From positions 1,693 through 8,189 of the forward strand of contig DLOX01000156.1 of NCBI GenBank assembly GCA_002478575.1: 6,497 nucleotides of DNA, in the 5' to 3' direction. The position numbers were made by a program, and so were the translations under genes. Shown here one piece after another: positions 1 to 6,010 of the stretch. Position 1 is the stretch's first letter. Each line of letters opens with the position of its first letter. Origin of the DNA: Sphingomonadales bacterium UBA7473. GTDB taxonomy: Bacteria; Pseudomonadota; Alphaproteobacteria; Sphingomonadales; Sphingomonadaceae. The notes under the pieces were generated by a model. That model saw only the letters and a list, made by a program, of their open reading frames with translations. It searched no databases and had not been told where the DNA came from.

Positions 1-1280
1 TTGAAATCATGGGCAACGCCGCCCGCCAATTGGCCAATGGCCTGCATTTTGGAGGCTTGAGCGATTTGCCGCTTGAGCTTTGACTCTTCGCTATTGTCCT
101 TGAGGCTGAGGAGAACCGCTGCCTCGCCAAGACCCCGCAGACCCGCGATGGAGAGAGGCACTGGCTCATCGGCTTCATTGCGCAGGCGGATCGCGAGATC
201 GCCCGTTAGAGCCTGTCCGCTGGCAAAGCGGCGCACGGTATCGGCAACAGCGGCCTTATCTTCCTTGATGACCAAGTCGCCGGGGTAAATCGGCCGAGAT
301 CCTGCTGCGACGCCCGCAGCGCGCGAAAAAGCATCATTCAGGAAGAGAAAACGCCCGTCTCGATCCGTCAAAGCAAGGCCAAGCGGCAAAGCCGACAAAA
401 GCCCCTGTATCTGCGTCAGGATCGAAGAGTCCGCGCCAGTGACCGCATTTTGATCATCCAGCAGGAAGATTAATGTGGGCGATCCGGGATTGTCCCGATC
501 AATCGGGATGTTGAGGATGCGCAGCGGCGTGCTGTTGCCGCCTTCCCTGCCAAAGCGAATGGCGCCGTGGCGATCATTCATCAGGAAGGATACAAACTCC
601 CGTCCATCAAGCGGCGTTTCCAGCCGCCCGGTCGCGCGCAGAATGAAGGCAGGCGTCGCCGCCAATATTTTACCATCCTGCGCCAAAAGAACGGCCATCA
701 TTCCAGCTTCGCCAAGCCGTTCGCCGGCAGGCCCATCGATCAGCCGTTTGGCTTCTACTGCAACATCAAGTCGTTGAGCGGCACGGAACCGCCACAGCAA
801 ATGATCTTCCTGTCGCCCGCTGCGGATCACTTCTGCTTCAAAGGTCAGCAAATCGCGGCTCAGCCCGCGAAGGATGGTGGATCGCCCATCACGCCAAGCG
901 GCTTTGCCTGCTTCGGTTAACTGATGGACTTGAACATCGTCTGAAATGATCTTGGGCGGCGCAATCGGCCCGCCAAACCAGCTTTCATACAGACCATTGG
1001 CGCACACCAAGCGGCCTGATCGATCCGTGATCGCAATGGCTGCTTCATCATTATCAGCGGCTTCGCGCACCAAGGACCAGTCACTTTCGACCTTGGCCGC
1101 AGCAACCGACGGAAAGAGCCGCGCAAAAGCATAGAGGACGGCCGCCAAGCCAATGATCGCAGCGCCAAAGCCTGCTGCCAGAGCCCAATCTCCAACCGCC
1201 CAAAGCAAAAGTGCAGCCGTTGCAACGGCCCCTGCCCCCACGGCAACCAATAGCTTTGGGTCTTCAAGCTCTCGCGCCAT
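1..1280 (-). CDS. cckA: CckA-like hybrid sensor histidine kinase, N-terminal part (cut by left edge)
   Basis: This is the amino-terminal 426 residues of a membrane sensor kinase of the CckA type, which in alphaproteobacteria feeds phosphate through ChpT to CtrA and so controls the cell cycle. I translated it directly and it is open to the left edge without a frameshift. Two hydrophobic helices (about residues 9-29 and 31-55) make a short hairpin anchor. PAS-like segments follow at about 75-165, 190-275 and 292-395. Then comes the dimerisation helix with KMQAIGQLAGGVAHDF, whose His424 is the expected phospho-acceptor. This H-box resembles CckA closely. The ATPase and receiver domains, if present, lie beyond the window. 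The ATG at 1280 follows the DUF2062 stop by 17 nt. An in-frame ATG at 1334 would add 18 residues and overlap that gene; neither start has a strong ribosome binding site. A related PAS hybrid kinase is the main alternative. Confidence 0.87.
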   Translation of the reverse strand, partial: MARELEDPKLLVAVGAGAVATAALLLWAVGDWALAAGFGAAIIGLAAVLYAFARLFPSVAAAKVESDWSLVREAADNDEAAIAITDRSGRLVCANGLYESWFGGPIAPPKIISDDVQVHQLTEAGKAAWRDGRSTILRGLSRDLLTFEAEVIRSGRQEDHLLWRFRAAQRLDVAVEAKRLIDGPAGERLGEAGMMAVLLAQDGKILAATPAFILRATGRLETPLDGREFVSFLMNDRHGAIRFGREGGNSTPLRILNIPIDRDNPGSPTLIFLLDDQNAVTGADSSILTQIQGLLSALPLGLALTDRDGRFLFLNDAFSRAAGVAAGSRPIYPGDLVIKEDKAAVADTVRRFASGQALTGDLAIRLRNEADEPVPLSIAGLRGLGEAAVLLSLKDNSEESKLKRQIAQASKMQAIGQLAGGVAHDF

Positions 1281-1297
1281 GACCGCGCCATTCTCAC

Positions 1298-1852
1298 TCA
1301 ACGGGCAGCCCTCTTCGCTTTCCGCCTTTGCCATTTCTGGACCAGAAACCAGCGCCAGCCGAGCGCAGACAACACATAGCCAACTGCCGCGGAAACAATG
1401 GCAATGATCGCAAGGCCAAGCAACATTGCTGGTGCTGCCTCAGAAAAGAGCCAACTCACCCATTCACCAAGCCCCGCGCCACGCTCGATCATTGCGCTCA
1501 CTTTCCCAGCATCGGCCCCGATATCGAGGATGAGGTTACCACAGTAAACCGAGGCGATGAGGATAAGCGGCGTCGTTGCCGGGTTGCTGAGGAATGTCAT
1601 CGCAGCCCCAAGCGGGATATTTGCGCGGAATGGCAAAGACACCAAGGCAGTCACTGCCACTTGCAGGCCAGGAATGAGCAGAAAAATACCGATGAGGAGT
1701 CCAAGCGCCACGCCCCTCGGCACGGAGCGGCGTGTGAAGCGCCAGAGGGCGGGATGGAAAACCCGGTGCGTAAACGGCCGCAAGAACCGGCTCTTCTCAA
1801 AGCTTTCTCGGCTAGGAGCTTGCGACTTGATCCACGCGCCGAGGCGGCTCAT
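1298..1852 (-). CDS. DUF2062 family inner-membrane protein
   Basis: This 184-residue integral membrane protein belongs to the DUF2062 family, whose biochemical role is not established. After a basic, cytoplasmic-looking N-terminus (about 1-45) there are hydrophobic segments at about 47-75, 79-109 and 134-165, and the tail is strongly basic (KWQRRKAKRAAR). The family hallmarks are the Gly/Pro-rich first segment (VPRGVALGLLIGIF, then IPGLQ) and SNPATTPLI at 89-97. The start is set by ATG at 1852, which overlaps the smpB stop in ATGA. AGGGA at 1859-1863 sits 6 nt upstream as a ribosome binding site. An upstream start inside smpB would only add shadow-translated residues. Its position between smpB and the kinase gene implies co-expression with both. 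No function should be inferred beyond a membrane protein. Confidence 0.88.
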   Translation of the reverse strand: MSRLGAWIKSQAPSRESFEKSRFLRPFTHRVFHPALWRFTRRSVPRGVALGLLIGIFLLIPGLQVAVTALVSLPFRANIPLGAAMTFLSNPATTPLILIASVYCGNLILDIGADAGKVSAMIERGAGLGEWVSWLFSEAAPAMLLGLAIIAIVSAAVGYVLSALGWRWFLVQKWQRRKAKRAAR

Positions 1853-2328
1853 GATCGGTCCCTGATGATCCGCGCGGCATCCCGCTTCCATTCACGCTCT
1901 TTGATATGTTCGCGCTTGTCATGGGCTTTGCGGCCCTTGGCAAGCGCCAGTTCTACCTTCGCCCGGCCGCGATCATTGAAATAGACTGACAACGGAACCA
2001 GCGTCATGCCATCGCGCGCAACGGCACCGTGCATCTTGTTGATCTCGCGTTCCCGCAGCAGCAATTTGCGCGGACGCTTTGGCTCGTGATTGTGGCGGTT
2101 CCCATGGCTGAATTCCGGGATATTGGCGTTGATCAACCAAACTTCCCGATCTTTCACCTCGGCATAGCTTTCGGCAATTGTGCCCTCGCCAAAGCGCAGG
2201 GCCTTCACTTCTGTGCCGGTCAAAGCGATCCCCGCCTCAAAGACTTCGTCAATGGCATAGTCAAATCGCGCACGCCGGTTCTCGGCAACGGTCTTCACTT
2301 TGTCGGATGATGTGCGAGGACGTGCCAT
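1849..2328 (-). CDS. smpB: SsrA-binding protein SmpB (trans-translation)
   Basis: SmpB binds tmRNA and brings it to stalled ribosomes, where trans-translation tags the unfinished protein and frees the ribosome. The 159-residue product has the normal family length. Visible hallmarks are an early TVAENRRARFDYAI (13-26), TGTEVKALR (37-45) in the OB-fold tmRNA-binding surface, NANIPEFSHGNRHNHEPKR (67-85), RKLLLRE (87-93), and the basic C-terminal tail from about 131 (GRKAHDKRE, then KEREWKRDAARI), which folds into the empty mRNA channel during rescue. The ATG at 2328 uses the last A of the dapA stop (TAATG), so translation is probably coupled to dapA. No strong independent ribosome binding site is seen. 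Upstream in-frame starts lie inside dapA and give non-SmpB residues. The ssrA RNA gene itself is not in this window. Confidence 0.97.
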   Translation of the reverse strand: MARPRTSSDKVKTVAENRRARFDYAIDEVFEAGIALTGTEVKALRFGEGTIAESYAEVKDREVWLINANIPEFSHGNRHNHEPKRPRKLLLREREINKMHGAVARDGMTLVPLSVYFNDRGRAKVELALAKGRKAHDKREHIKEREWKRDAARIIRDRS

Positions 2329-3203
2329 TAGATCAGGCCTGCATGCTCCAGCGCTGCATCGACCGCAGCACGCGCCTCCGAAGAGCAAGCGGTGAGCGGC
2401 AAGCGCATTTCTTCCGTCACGCCTTCAAACACGCGAGTCAGGGCATATTTGACCGGTCCGGGAGAGGCATCGGTGAATAGAGCCTTGTGCAGCGGGAAGA
2501 GTCGATCATTCAGCACCTGAGCTGCGGCCACATCGCCCATCTGGCAGGCCTTTTGGAACTCTGCACAGAGGGCGGGTGCAACATTGGCCGTCACTGAGAT
2601 CGCGCCGACGCCACCAACCGCGTTGAAGGCCAAGGCCATATCATCATTGCCGGAAAGCTGGCAAAAATCCGTACCGCAGAGCAAGCGATGCTCCGTCACG
2701 CGCTCAATCGCGCCGCTGGCATCCTTGATGCCAATGATCGTTGGCAATGCCGCAAGCCGTGCCACGGTTTCAGGCTTCATATCCGTCACTGTTCGCGCTG
2801 GGACATTGTAGAGCACGATCGGCAAATCATTGCGTTCCGTGAGATAGACGAAATGCTGATAAATGCCTTCTTGGTTCGGACGATTATAGTAAGGGGCCAC
2901 AACCAGAGCTGCCTTGGCACCACATTTTTTGGAAAAATTCATGTGGAGAAGGGCATTGGTTGTGTCGTTCGATCCGCATCCAGCGATCACGGGAACCCGG
3001 CCCGCGGATTGCTCCACGCAAATCTCGATAACCCGGTGATGCTCGGCGTTAGACAAGGTCGCGCTTTCGCCTGTGGTGCCACAGGGCACCAAAGCGCTTG
3101 AACCATTGTCAATCTGCCAGTCTACCAGCCGCCGAAACGCCTTTTCATCGATCATTCCGTCGCGAAAAGGAGTCACTAGAGCCGGAATTGAGCCGGAGAA
3201 CAT
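2328..3203 (-). CDS. dapA: 4-hydroxy-tetrahydrodipicolinate synthase (dihydrodipicolinate synthase)
   Basis: DapA condenses pyruvate with aspartate semialdehyde in the cytoplasm, the first committed step to diaminopimelate and lysine. The 291-residue product matches the E. coli enzyme in length and aligns with an offset of one. The active site is complete: GTTGES with Thr43 and Thr44, Tyr106 in PYYNRP, Tyr132 and Arg137 in YNVPART, and the Schiff-base Lys160 in GIKDASG. Of the residues I recall for the E. coli lysine-inhibition site, Ser47, Ala48, His55, Asn79 and Tyr105 are kept, while His53 and Glu84 are replaced by Asn52 and Asn83. The ATG at 3203 is chosen because MFSGSIPALVTP is the usual N-terminus and AAGGA lies 7 nt upstream. 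It heads the leftward cluster and is divergent from the lytic transglycosylase gene. No lysine riboswitch fits in its short leader. Confidence 0.97.
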   Translation of the reverse strand: MFSGSIPALVTPFRDGMIDEKAFRRLVDWQIDNGSSALVPCGTTGESATLSNAEHHRVIEICVEQSAGRVPVIAGCGSNDTTNALLHMNFSKKCGAKAALVVAPYYNRPNQEGIYQHFVYLTERNDLPIVLYNVPARTVTDMKPETVARLAALPTIIGIKDASGAIERVTEHRLLCGTDFCQLSGNDDMALAFNAVGGVGAISVTANVAPALCAEFQKACQMGDVAAAQVLNDRLFPLHKALFTDASPGPVKYALTRVFEGVTEEMRLPLTACSSEARAAVDAALEHAGLI

Positions 3204-3249
3204 TCTTTTTTCCTTCACCTCTTGCGTCACCTCGCGCAATAGAGGCTAC
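3204..3249. promoter_or_regulatory. 46-bp divergent intergenic region between dapA and slt
   Basis: This is the only divergent gap in the window and must carry or adjoin the start signals for both the leftward dapA cluster and the rightward slt-greB pair. It is too short for two complete non-overlapping promoters, so at least one probably reaches into the 5' coding part of the opposite gene. I could not pick a convincing -35/-10 pair on either strand. What is visible is the dapA ribosome binding site on one side and AGAGG (3241-3245), 4 nt before the slt ATG, on the other. The call rests on gene orientation, not on a recognised motif. Confidence 0.45.
3211..3220 (-). promoter_or_regulatory. 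Ribosome binding site of dapA
   Basis: Read on the minus strand, AGGTGAAGGA precedes the dapA ATG at 3203, with the AAGGA core 7 nt from it. It is the strongest Shine-Dalgarno sequence in the window. It decides the start in favour of MFSGSIP over in-frame starts further upstream, which would extend the protein by about 12 residues. The genes behind dapA have weaker sites, which fits a cluster whose later members depend partly on coupling. Confidence 0.75.
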
Positions 3250-5292
3250 ATGACGAAAAACCATAGATATTTTGCTCGCGATACGGGCATCTCGCCTCTC
3301 CTGTCCAGTGTTGCCCCGTTCAGCCTTGCATTGGCTGCGGCGATTACGGCCCCGGCGGTCGCGCAAACGGCTCCGCCGCTTATGGTTCAACCGATTCCGT
3401 CGACTCCGCAACCAGCCGACGCTTTGTCGCTTGCCTTGTCCGAATGGCGGAGCCTTCAGCAAAGCGAGACTCTGCCCTTTGCAAGCTATGCGCGGTTCAT
3501 GATCGATCATCCCGGCTGGCCCGGGGAAGCGGTCTTCAGGCGCAGCGCCGAGCGCAATATGCGCGCGGGTGCTGAAGACCCACGGTTGGTCGCCAATTTC
3601 TTCAGCCGTTTTCCGCCGCAATCGGCAACAGCCCATTTGCGCCATGCCGAAGCACTGGAGCAAAGCGGAAAACGCTCCGAAGCCTTAGTGGCCGCGCGAT
3701 CCGCATGGCTGGCTGGAGCCTTGGTGCCCGCAGATGAGCAGATTTTCTTGGCACGTTACAGCTCCTCGCTGCAAACGGGGGACCATGATGCGCGGATGAA
3801 CACGCTCCTCTGGTCAAGGTCGACCCAGGCGGCGGCGCGGCAATTGGCCTTCACCAATCCGCAAATGCGCAACCTTTTTTCGGCGCGCCTTGGTTTCCAG
3901 ACCAGAGCAACCGATGCGCTGCTTCGCGCTAATCTTGTGTCAGCTGATCAGCGCAATGATGCAGGGTTCATTGCCGATCGCATCAGCTTCATGCGAGCAA
4001 GCGGTGACACAAGCTCAGCCATCAACATACTGCGCCGGCCCCTGCCGCTGTCCGAGCCGCCAGCCAATGCGACAACCTGGCTTGAGACCATCGAAGCGGT
4101 GCAGCGATCTGCGCTTGGCCAAGCGGACCATTCGGCCGTCTATGAGATTAGCCGCCAACTTGAGCGCGTCTATGCGCCGGGAACTCCTGTTCGCGATCGG
4201 CCCTTTACCGAGCGAGACAGCTATACCGATATCGCTTGGATGGGCGGAATGGCTGCTCTGATGCGGCTTCAACGTCCAATGGACGCGGTTCGCATGTTTG
4301 AGCTTTATGCAAATGCGGCGCGGTCGCCCCAAACCCGAGCCAAAGGGCTATATTGGGCAGGCCGCGCCGCTGATCAAGCGAAGCGGTCAGATCTCGCCAC
4401 GCTTCATTACACTGCCGCTGCGGAGTTTTATGATCAGTTCCACGGACAATTAGCGCATGAGCGGCTAGGCAAGCGCGTTATGCTTCCGGTCGAGCCCACA
4501 AGCGTTGAAGTGTCTGGCGAAGAGCGTGCCCGGTTCAACAATCATGAAGTGGTCCGGGCGCTTGTTCGTTTGGGCCAACAAGGCAATTGGCAGGATCAAA
4601 CACGCTTTGTCCGTACTTTGGGCGCATCGGCCAAAGGCTCTGCCAATCTGGTGCTAACCGCTGAATTGGCCCAACGTGTCAATCGCCCCGATCTTGGGCT
4701 TCTGGTCGGCAAAAATGCCCGAGAAAATGGCGTTTCTGGCTATTTCACCCCTTCCTTCCCAATGGTCACGGTTCCTTCCGAACATCGCAGCAATTGGACC
4801 TTCATTCACGCGATCACGCGGCAGGAAAGCCAATTTGATCGCGAGGCTCTGAGCAAAGCGGGAGCCCGGGGACTCATGCAATTGATGCCCGGAACAGCAA
4901 GGGATACCGCGCCATCGGCCGGCGTCGTCTATAGTCTGGGGAGCCTCACCCAGAACCCGCAAGACAATATCCGGCTTGGTTCAACCTATTTTGGCCAGCT
5001 CATGTCCCGCTACAATGGTTCTTACGTGCTGTCAGTCGCAGCCTATAATGCTGGGCCCGGCAATGTGAATAAATGGATCAAGGCTAACGGCGATCCGCGC
5101 TTGCCCGGAGTTGATGTGATCGCTTGGGTTGAGGCGATCCCCTTCACCGAAACCAGAGGCTATGTTCAGCGCGTGCTAGAGAATGCCATTGTTTATGATC
5201 TGATGAACCCCAACCGGGGGAGCCGCGCTCCAGTGCGCATTTCGGCTTTGTTGGGCAGCTATTCCGGTGCCCGTGCGATGGGGGCGCCTTGA
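3250..5292 (+). CDS. slt: Soluble lytic murein transglycosylase (Slt70-like), exported
   Basis: Lytic transglycosylases cut the MurNAc-GlcNAc bond of peptidoglycan and leave 1,6-anhydro-MurNAc ends, acting in the periplasm in wall remodelling and recycling. The product is 680 residues, near the roughly 645 of E. coli Slt70. A Sec signal peptide is seen: basic residues in the first 10, a hydrophobic stretch at about 21-34 and a likely cut after AVA at 38. Residues about 45-510 are alanine-rich and helical, as in the Slt70 superhelical ring with TPR-like repeats. The catalytic SLT domain follows, with ITRQES carrying the presumed catalytic Glu526, GARGLMQLMPGTA (538-550), AAYNAGPGNVNKW (597-609) and IPFTETRGYV (630-639). 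The absence of a cysteine lipobox argues for a soluble rather than membrane-bound form. The ATG at 3250 is chosen because the signal peptide begins there. The stop overlaps greB by one base. Confidence 0.93.
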   Translation: MTKNHRYFARDTGISPLLSSVAPFSLALAAAITAPAVAQTAPPLMVQPIPSTPQPADALSLALSEWRSLQQSETLPFASYARFMIDHPGWPGEAVFRRSAERNMRAGAEDPRLVANFFSRFPPQSATAHLRHAEALEQSGKRSEALVAARSAWLAGALVPADEQIFLARYSSSLQTGDHDARMNTLLWSRSTQAAARQLAFTNPQMRNLFSARLGFQTRATDALLRANLVSADQRNDAGFIADRISFMRASGDTSSAINILRRPLPLSEPPANATTWLETIEAVQRSALGQADHSAVYEISRQLERVYAPGTPVRDRPFTERDSYTDIAWMGGMAALMRLQRPMDAVRMFELYANAARSPQTRAKGLYWAGRAADQAKRSDLATLHYTAAAEFYDQFHGQLAHERLGKRVMLPVEPTSVEVSGEERARFNNHEVVRALVRLGQQGNWQDQTRFVRTLGASAKGSANLVLTAELAQRVNRPDLGLLVGKNARENGVSGYFTPSFPMVTVPSEHRSNWTFIHAITRQESQFDREALSKAGARGLMQLMPGTARDTAPSAGVVYSLGSLTQNPQDNIRLGSTYFGQLMSRYNGSYVLSVAAYNAGPGNVNKWIKANGDPRLPGVDVIAWVEAIPFTETRGYVQRVLENAIVYDLMNPNRGSRAPVRISALLGSYSGARAMGAP

Positions 5293-5780
5293 TGGCAGGG
5301 GCAGATCAGCCCAACTACATCACGCCCCAAGGTTTTGAAGTGCTGAGGCAGCGATATGATCAGTTGTTCAAGGTGGAACGACCCCAATTGGTTGAAACCG
5401 TATCTTGGGCCGCGGGCAATGGAGACCGGAGCGAGAATGGCGATTATCTCTACGGCAAAAAGCGTCTGCGCGAGATTGACCGGGAATTGGGCTGGCTTTC
5501 GAAACGAATGAAAGCCGCGCGAGTGGTCGATCCTGCGGCCCAGACTGATCGCAGCAAAGTATTTTTCGGGGCGACAGTGACAATAGCTGACGATCAGGAT
5601 CGCGAGCGGATCATCACCATTGTCGGCGATGATGAGATCGATCCTAACAATGGCCGGGTCGGCTGGAACTCCCCCTTGGCCAGAGCCGTTCGAGGCTCAA
5701 AGCTAGGAGACTTGCGCCGTGTTGCCTTGCCGTCCGGGGAAGTGGAATATGAGGTGACTCGGATTAGCTATCCGGGATGA
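5292..5780 (+). CDS. greB: Transcription elongation factor GreB
   Basis: Gre factors enter the RNA polymerase secondary channel and stimulate cleavage of backtracked RNA, rescuing arrested elongation complexes. The 162-residue product has the two-part Gre layout. First comes an N-terminal coiled coil (about 10-85) with its tip loop NGDRSENGDY, where Asp45 and Glu48 are the acidic pair that coordinates the catalytic metal. Then follows a globular C-terminal domain from about 90 (KVFFGATV, then NSPLARAVRGSKLGD). WAAGNGDRSEN, YGKKRLREIDRE and KVFFG point to GreB rather than GreA. The ATG at 5292 shares its A with the slt stop (TGATG). A TTG one codon earlier is possible but less likely. A run of G at 5280-5284 is the only nearby Shine-Dalgarno-like sequence, so translation is probably coupled to slt. 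Confidence 0.94.
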   Translation: MAGADQPNYITPQGFEVLRQRYDQLFKVERPQLVETVSWAAGNGDRSENGDYLYGKKRLREIDRELGWLSKRMKAARVVDPAAQTDRSKVFFGATVTIADDQDRERIITIVGDDEIDPNNGRVGWNSPLARAVRGSKLGDLRRVALPSGEVEYEVTRISYPG

Positions 5781-5796
5781 CGGCTATGATCTCGCC

Positions 5797-6006
5797 TTAC
5801 TTGTAGCTTTCCCGCCGATCCCCAAATTCCCGCACGCGACGCCGCCAAGCCCGGTAGCTGCCGGGCTTTAACGTCTTGCGCATGATCGCTTTCACTTGAT
5901 CAGGGGTTACGCCATGCTGCGCGCGGATCGTGGCAAAGCTGACATGGTCGCTGAGCGCCATCTCAATGATCTCGCTGATGGCCGCAGGTGAAAGATCGTC
6001 CTTCAC
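5797..6006 (-). CDS. DUF2805 / TIGR03643 family small protein
   Basis: This 69-residue protein, of unknown function, matches my memory of the DUF2805/TIGR03643 family. An N-terminal helix (ISEIIEMALSD, 10-20) is followed by a short helix-turn-helix-like stretch (about 23-45, FATIRAQHGVTPDQVKAIM), then the most conserved family block KPGSYRAWRRRV (47-58) and a charged tail FGDRRESYK. The basic, tryptophan-containing block could bind nucleic acid, but that is inference. I chose the GTG at 6006, 4 nt after the aspS stop. The only upstream in-frame alternative seen is a TTG at 6036 inside aspS, which would add ten residues without family character. It is probably co-transcribed with aspS. It converges on greB with 16 bp between the stop codons. 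Confidence 0.82.
   Translation of the reverse strand: MKDDLSPAAISEIIEMALSDHVSFATIRAQHGVTPDQVKAIMRKTLKPGSYRAWRRRVREFGDRRESYK
5847..5868 (+). terminator. Possible bidirectional hairpin downstream of greB, inside the DUF2805 gene
   Basis: AAGCCCGG and CCGGGCTT form a perfect 8-bp inverted repeat around a 6-nt loop (TAGCTG). On the plus strand it lies 66 nt past the greB stop and is followed by TTAACGTCTT, which has only a weak T-run. It could act as a greB terminator, but the same bases encode the conserved KPGSYRA stretch of the small protein on the minus strand, so the symmetry may be forced by coding. Low confidence as a working terminator; the repeat itself is certain. Confidence 0.3.
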
Positions 6007-6010
6007 CGGC

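Noticed and set aside
917..1297. A 126-codon minus-strand open frame over the 5' part of the kinase gene
   Set aside because: It is out of frame with the continuous kinase reading, its composition is rich in R, W and S without domain character, and the kinase frame gives membrane helices, PAS-like segments and an H-box.
1328..1984. A 218-codon plus-strand open frame opposite DUF2062 and smpB
   Set aside because: It is antisense to two well-supported genes, is rich in R, H and S, shows no recognisable domain, and has no matching start context.
3073..3249. Upstream in-frame extension of the lytic transglycosylase into dapA
   Set aside because: The extension is antisense to dapA codons and would bury the signal peptide about 59 residues inside the protein. 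The ATG at 3250 with AGAGG upstream is better.
3204..3249. Lysine riboswitch or attenuator before dapA
   Set aside because: The gap is far shorter than a lysine riboswitch, and no leader-peptide, terminator or aptamer-like pairing is visible.
3145..3663. A 172-codon minus-strand open frame opposite the slt start and the dapA gap
   Set aside because: It covers the signal peptide region of slt in antisense and is Arg-rich with no family features. It is a shadow of a GC-rich gene.
5292..5780. GreA instead of GreB
   Set aside because: The YGKKRLREIDRE and KVFFG motifs and the tip loop GDRSENGDY fit GreB better than GreA.
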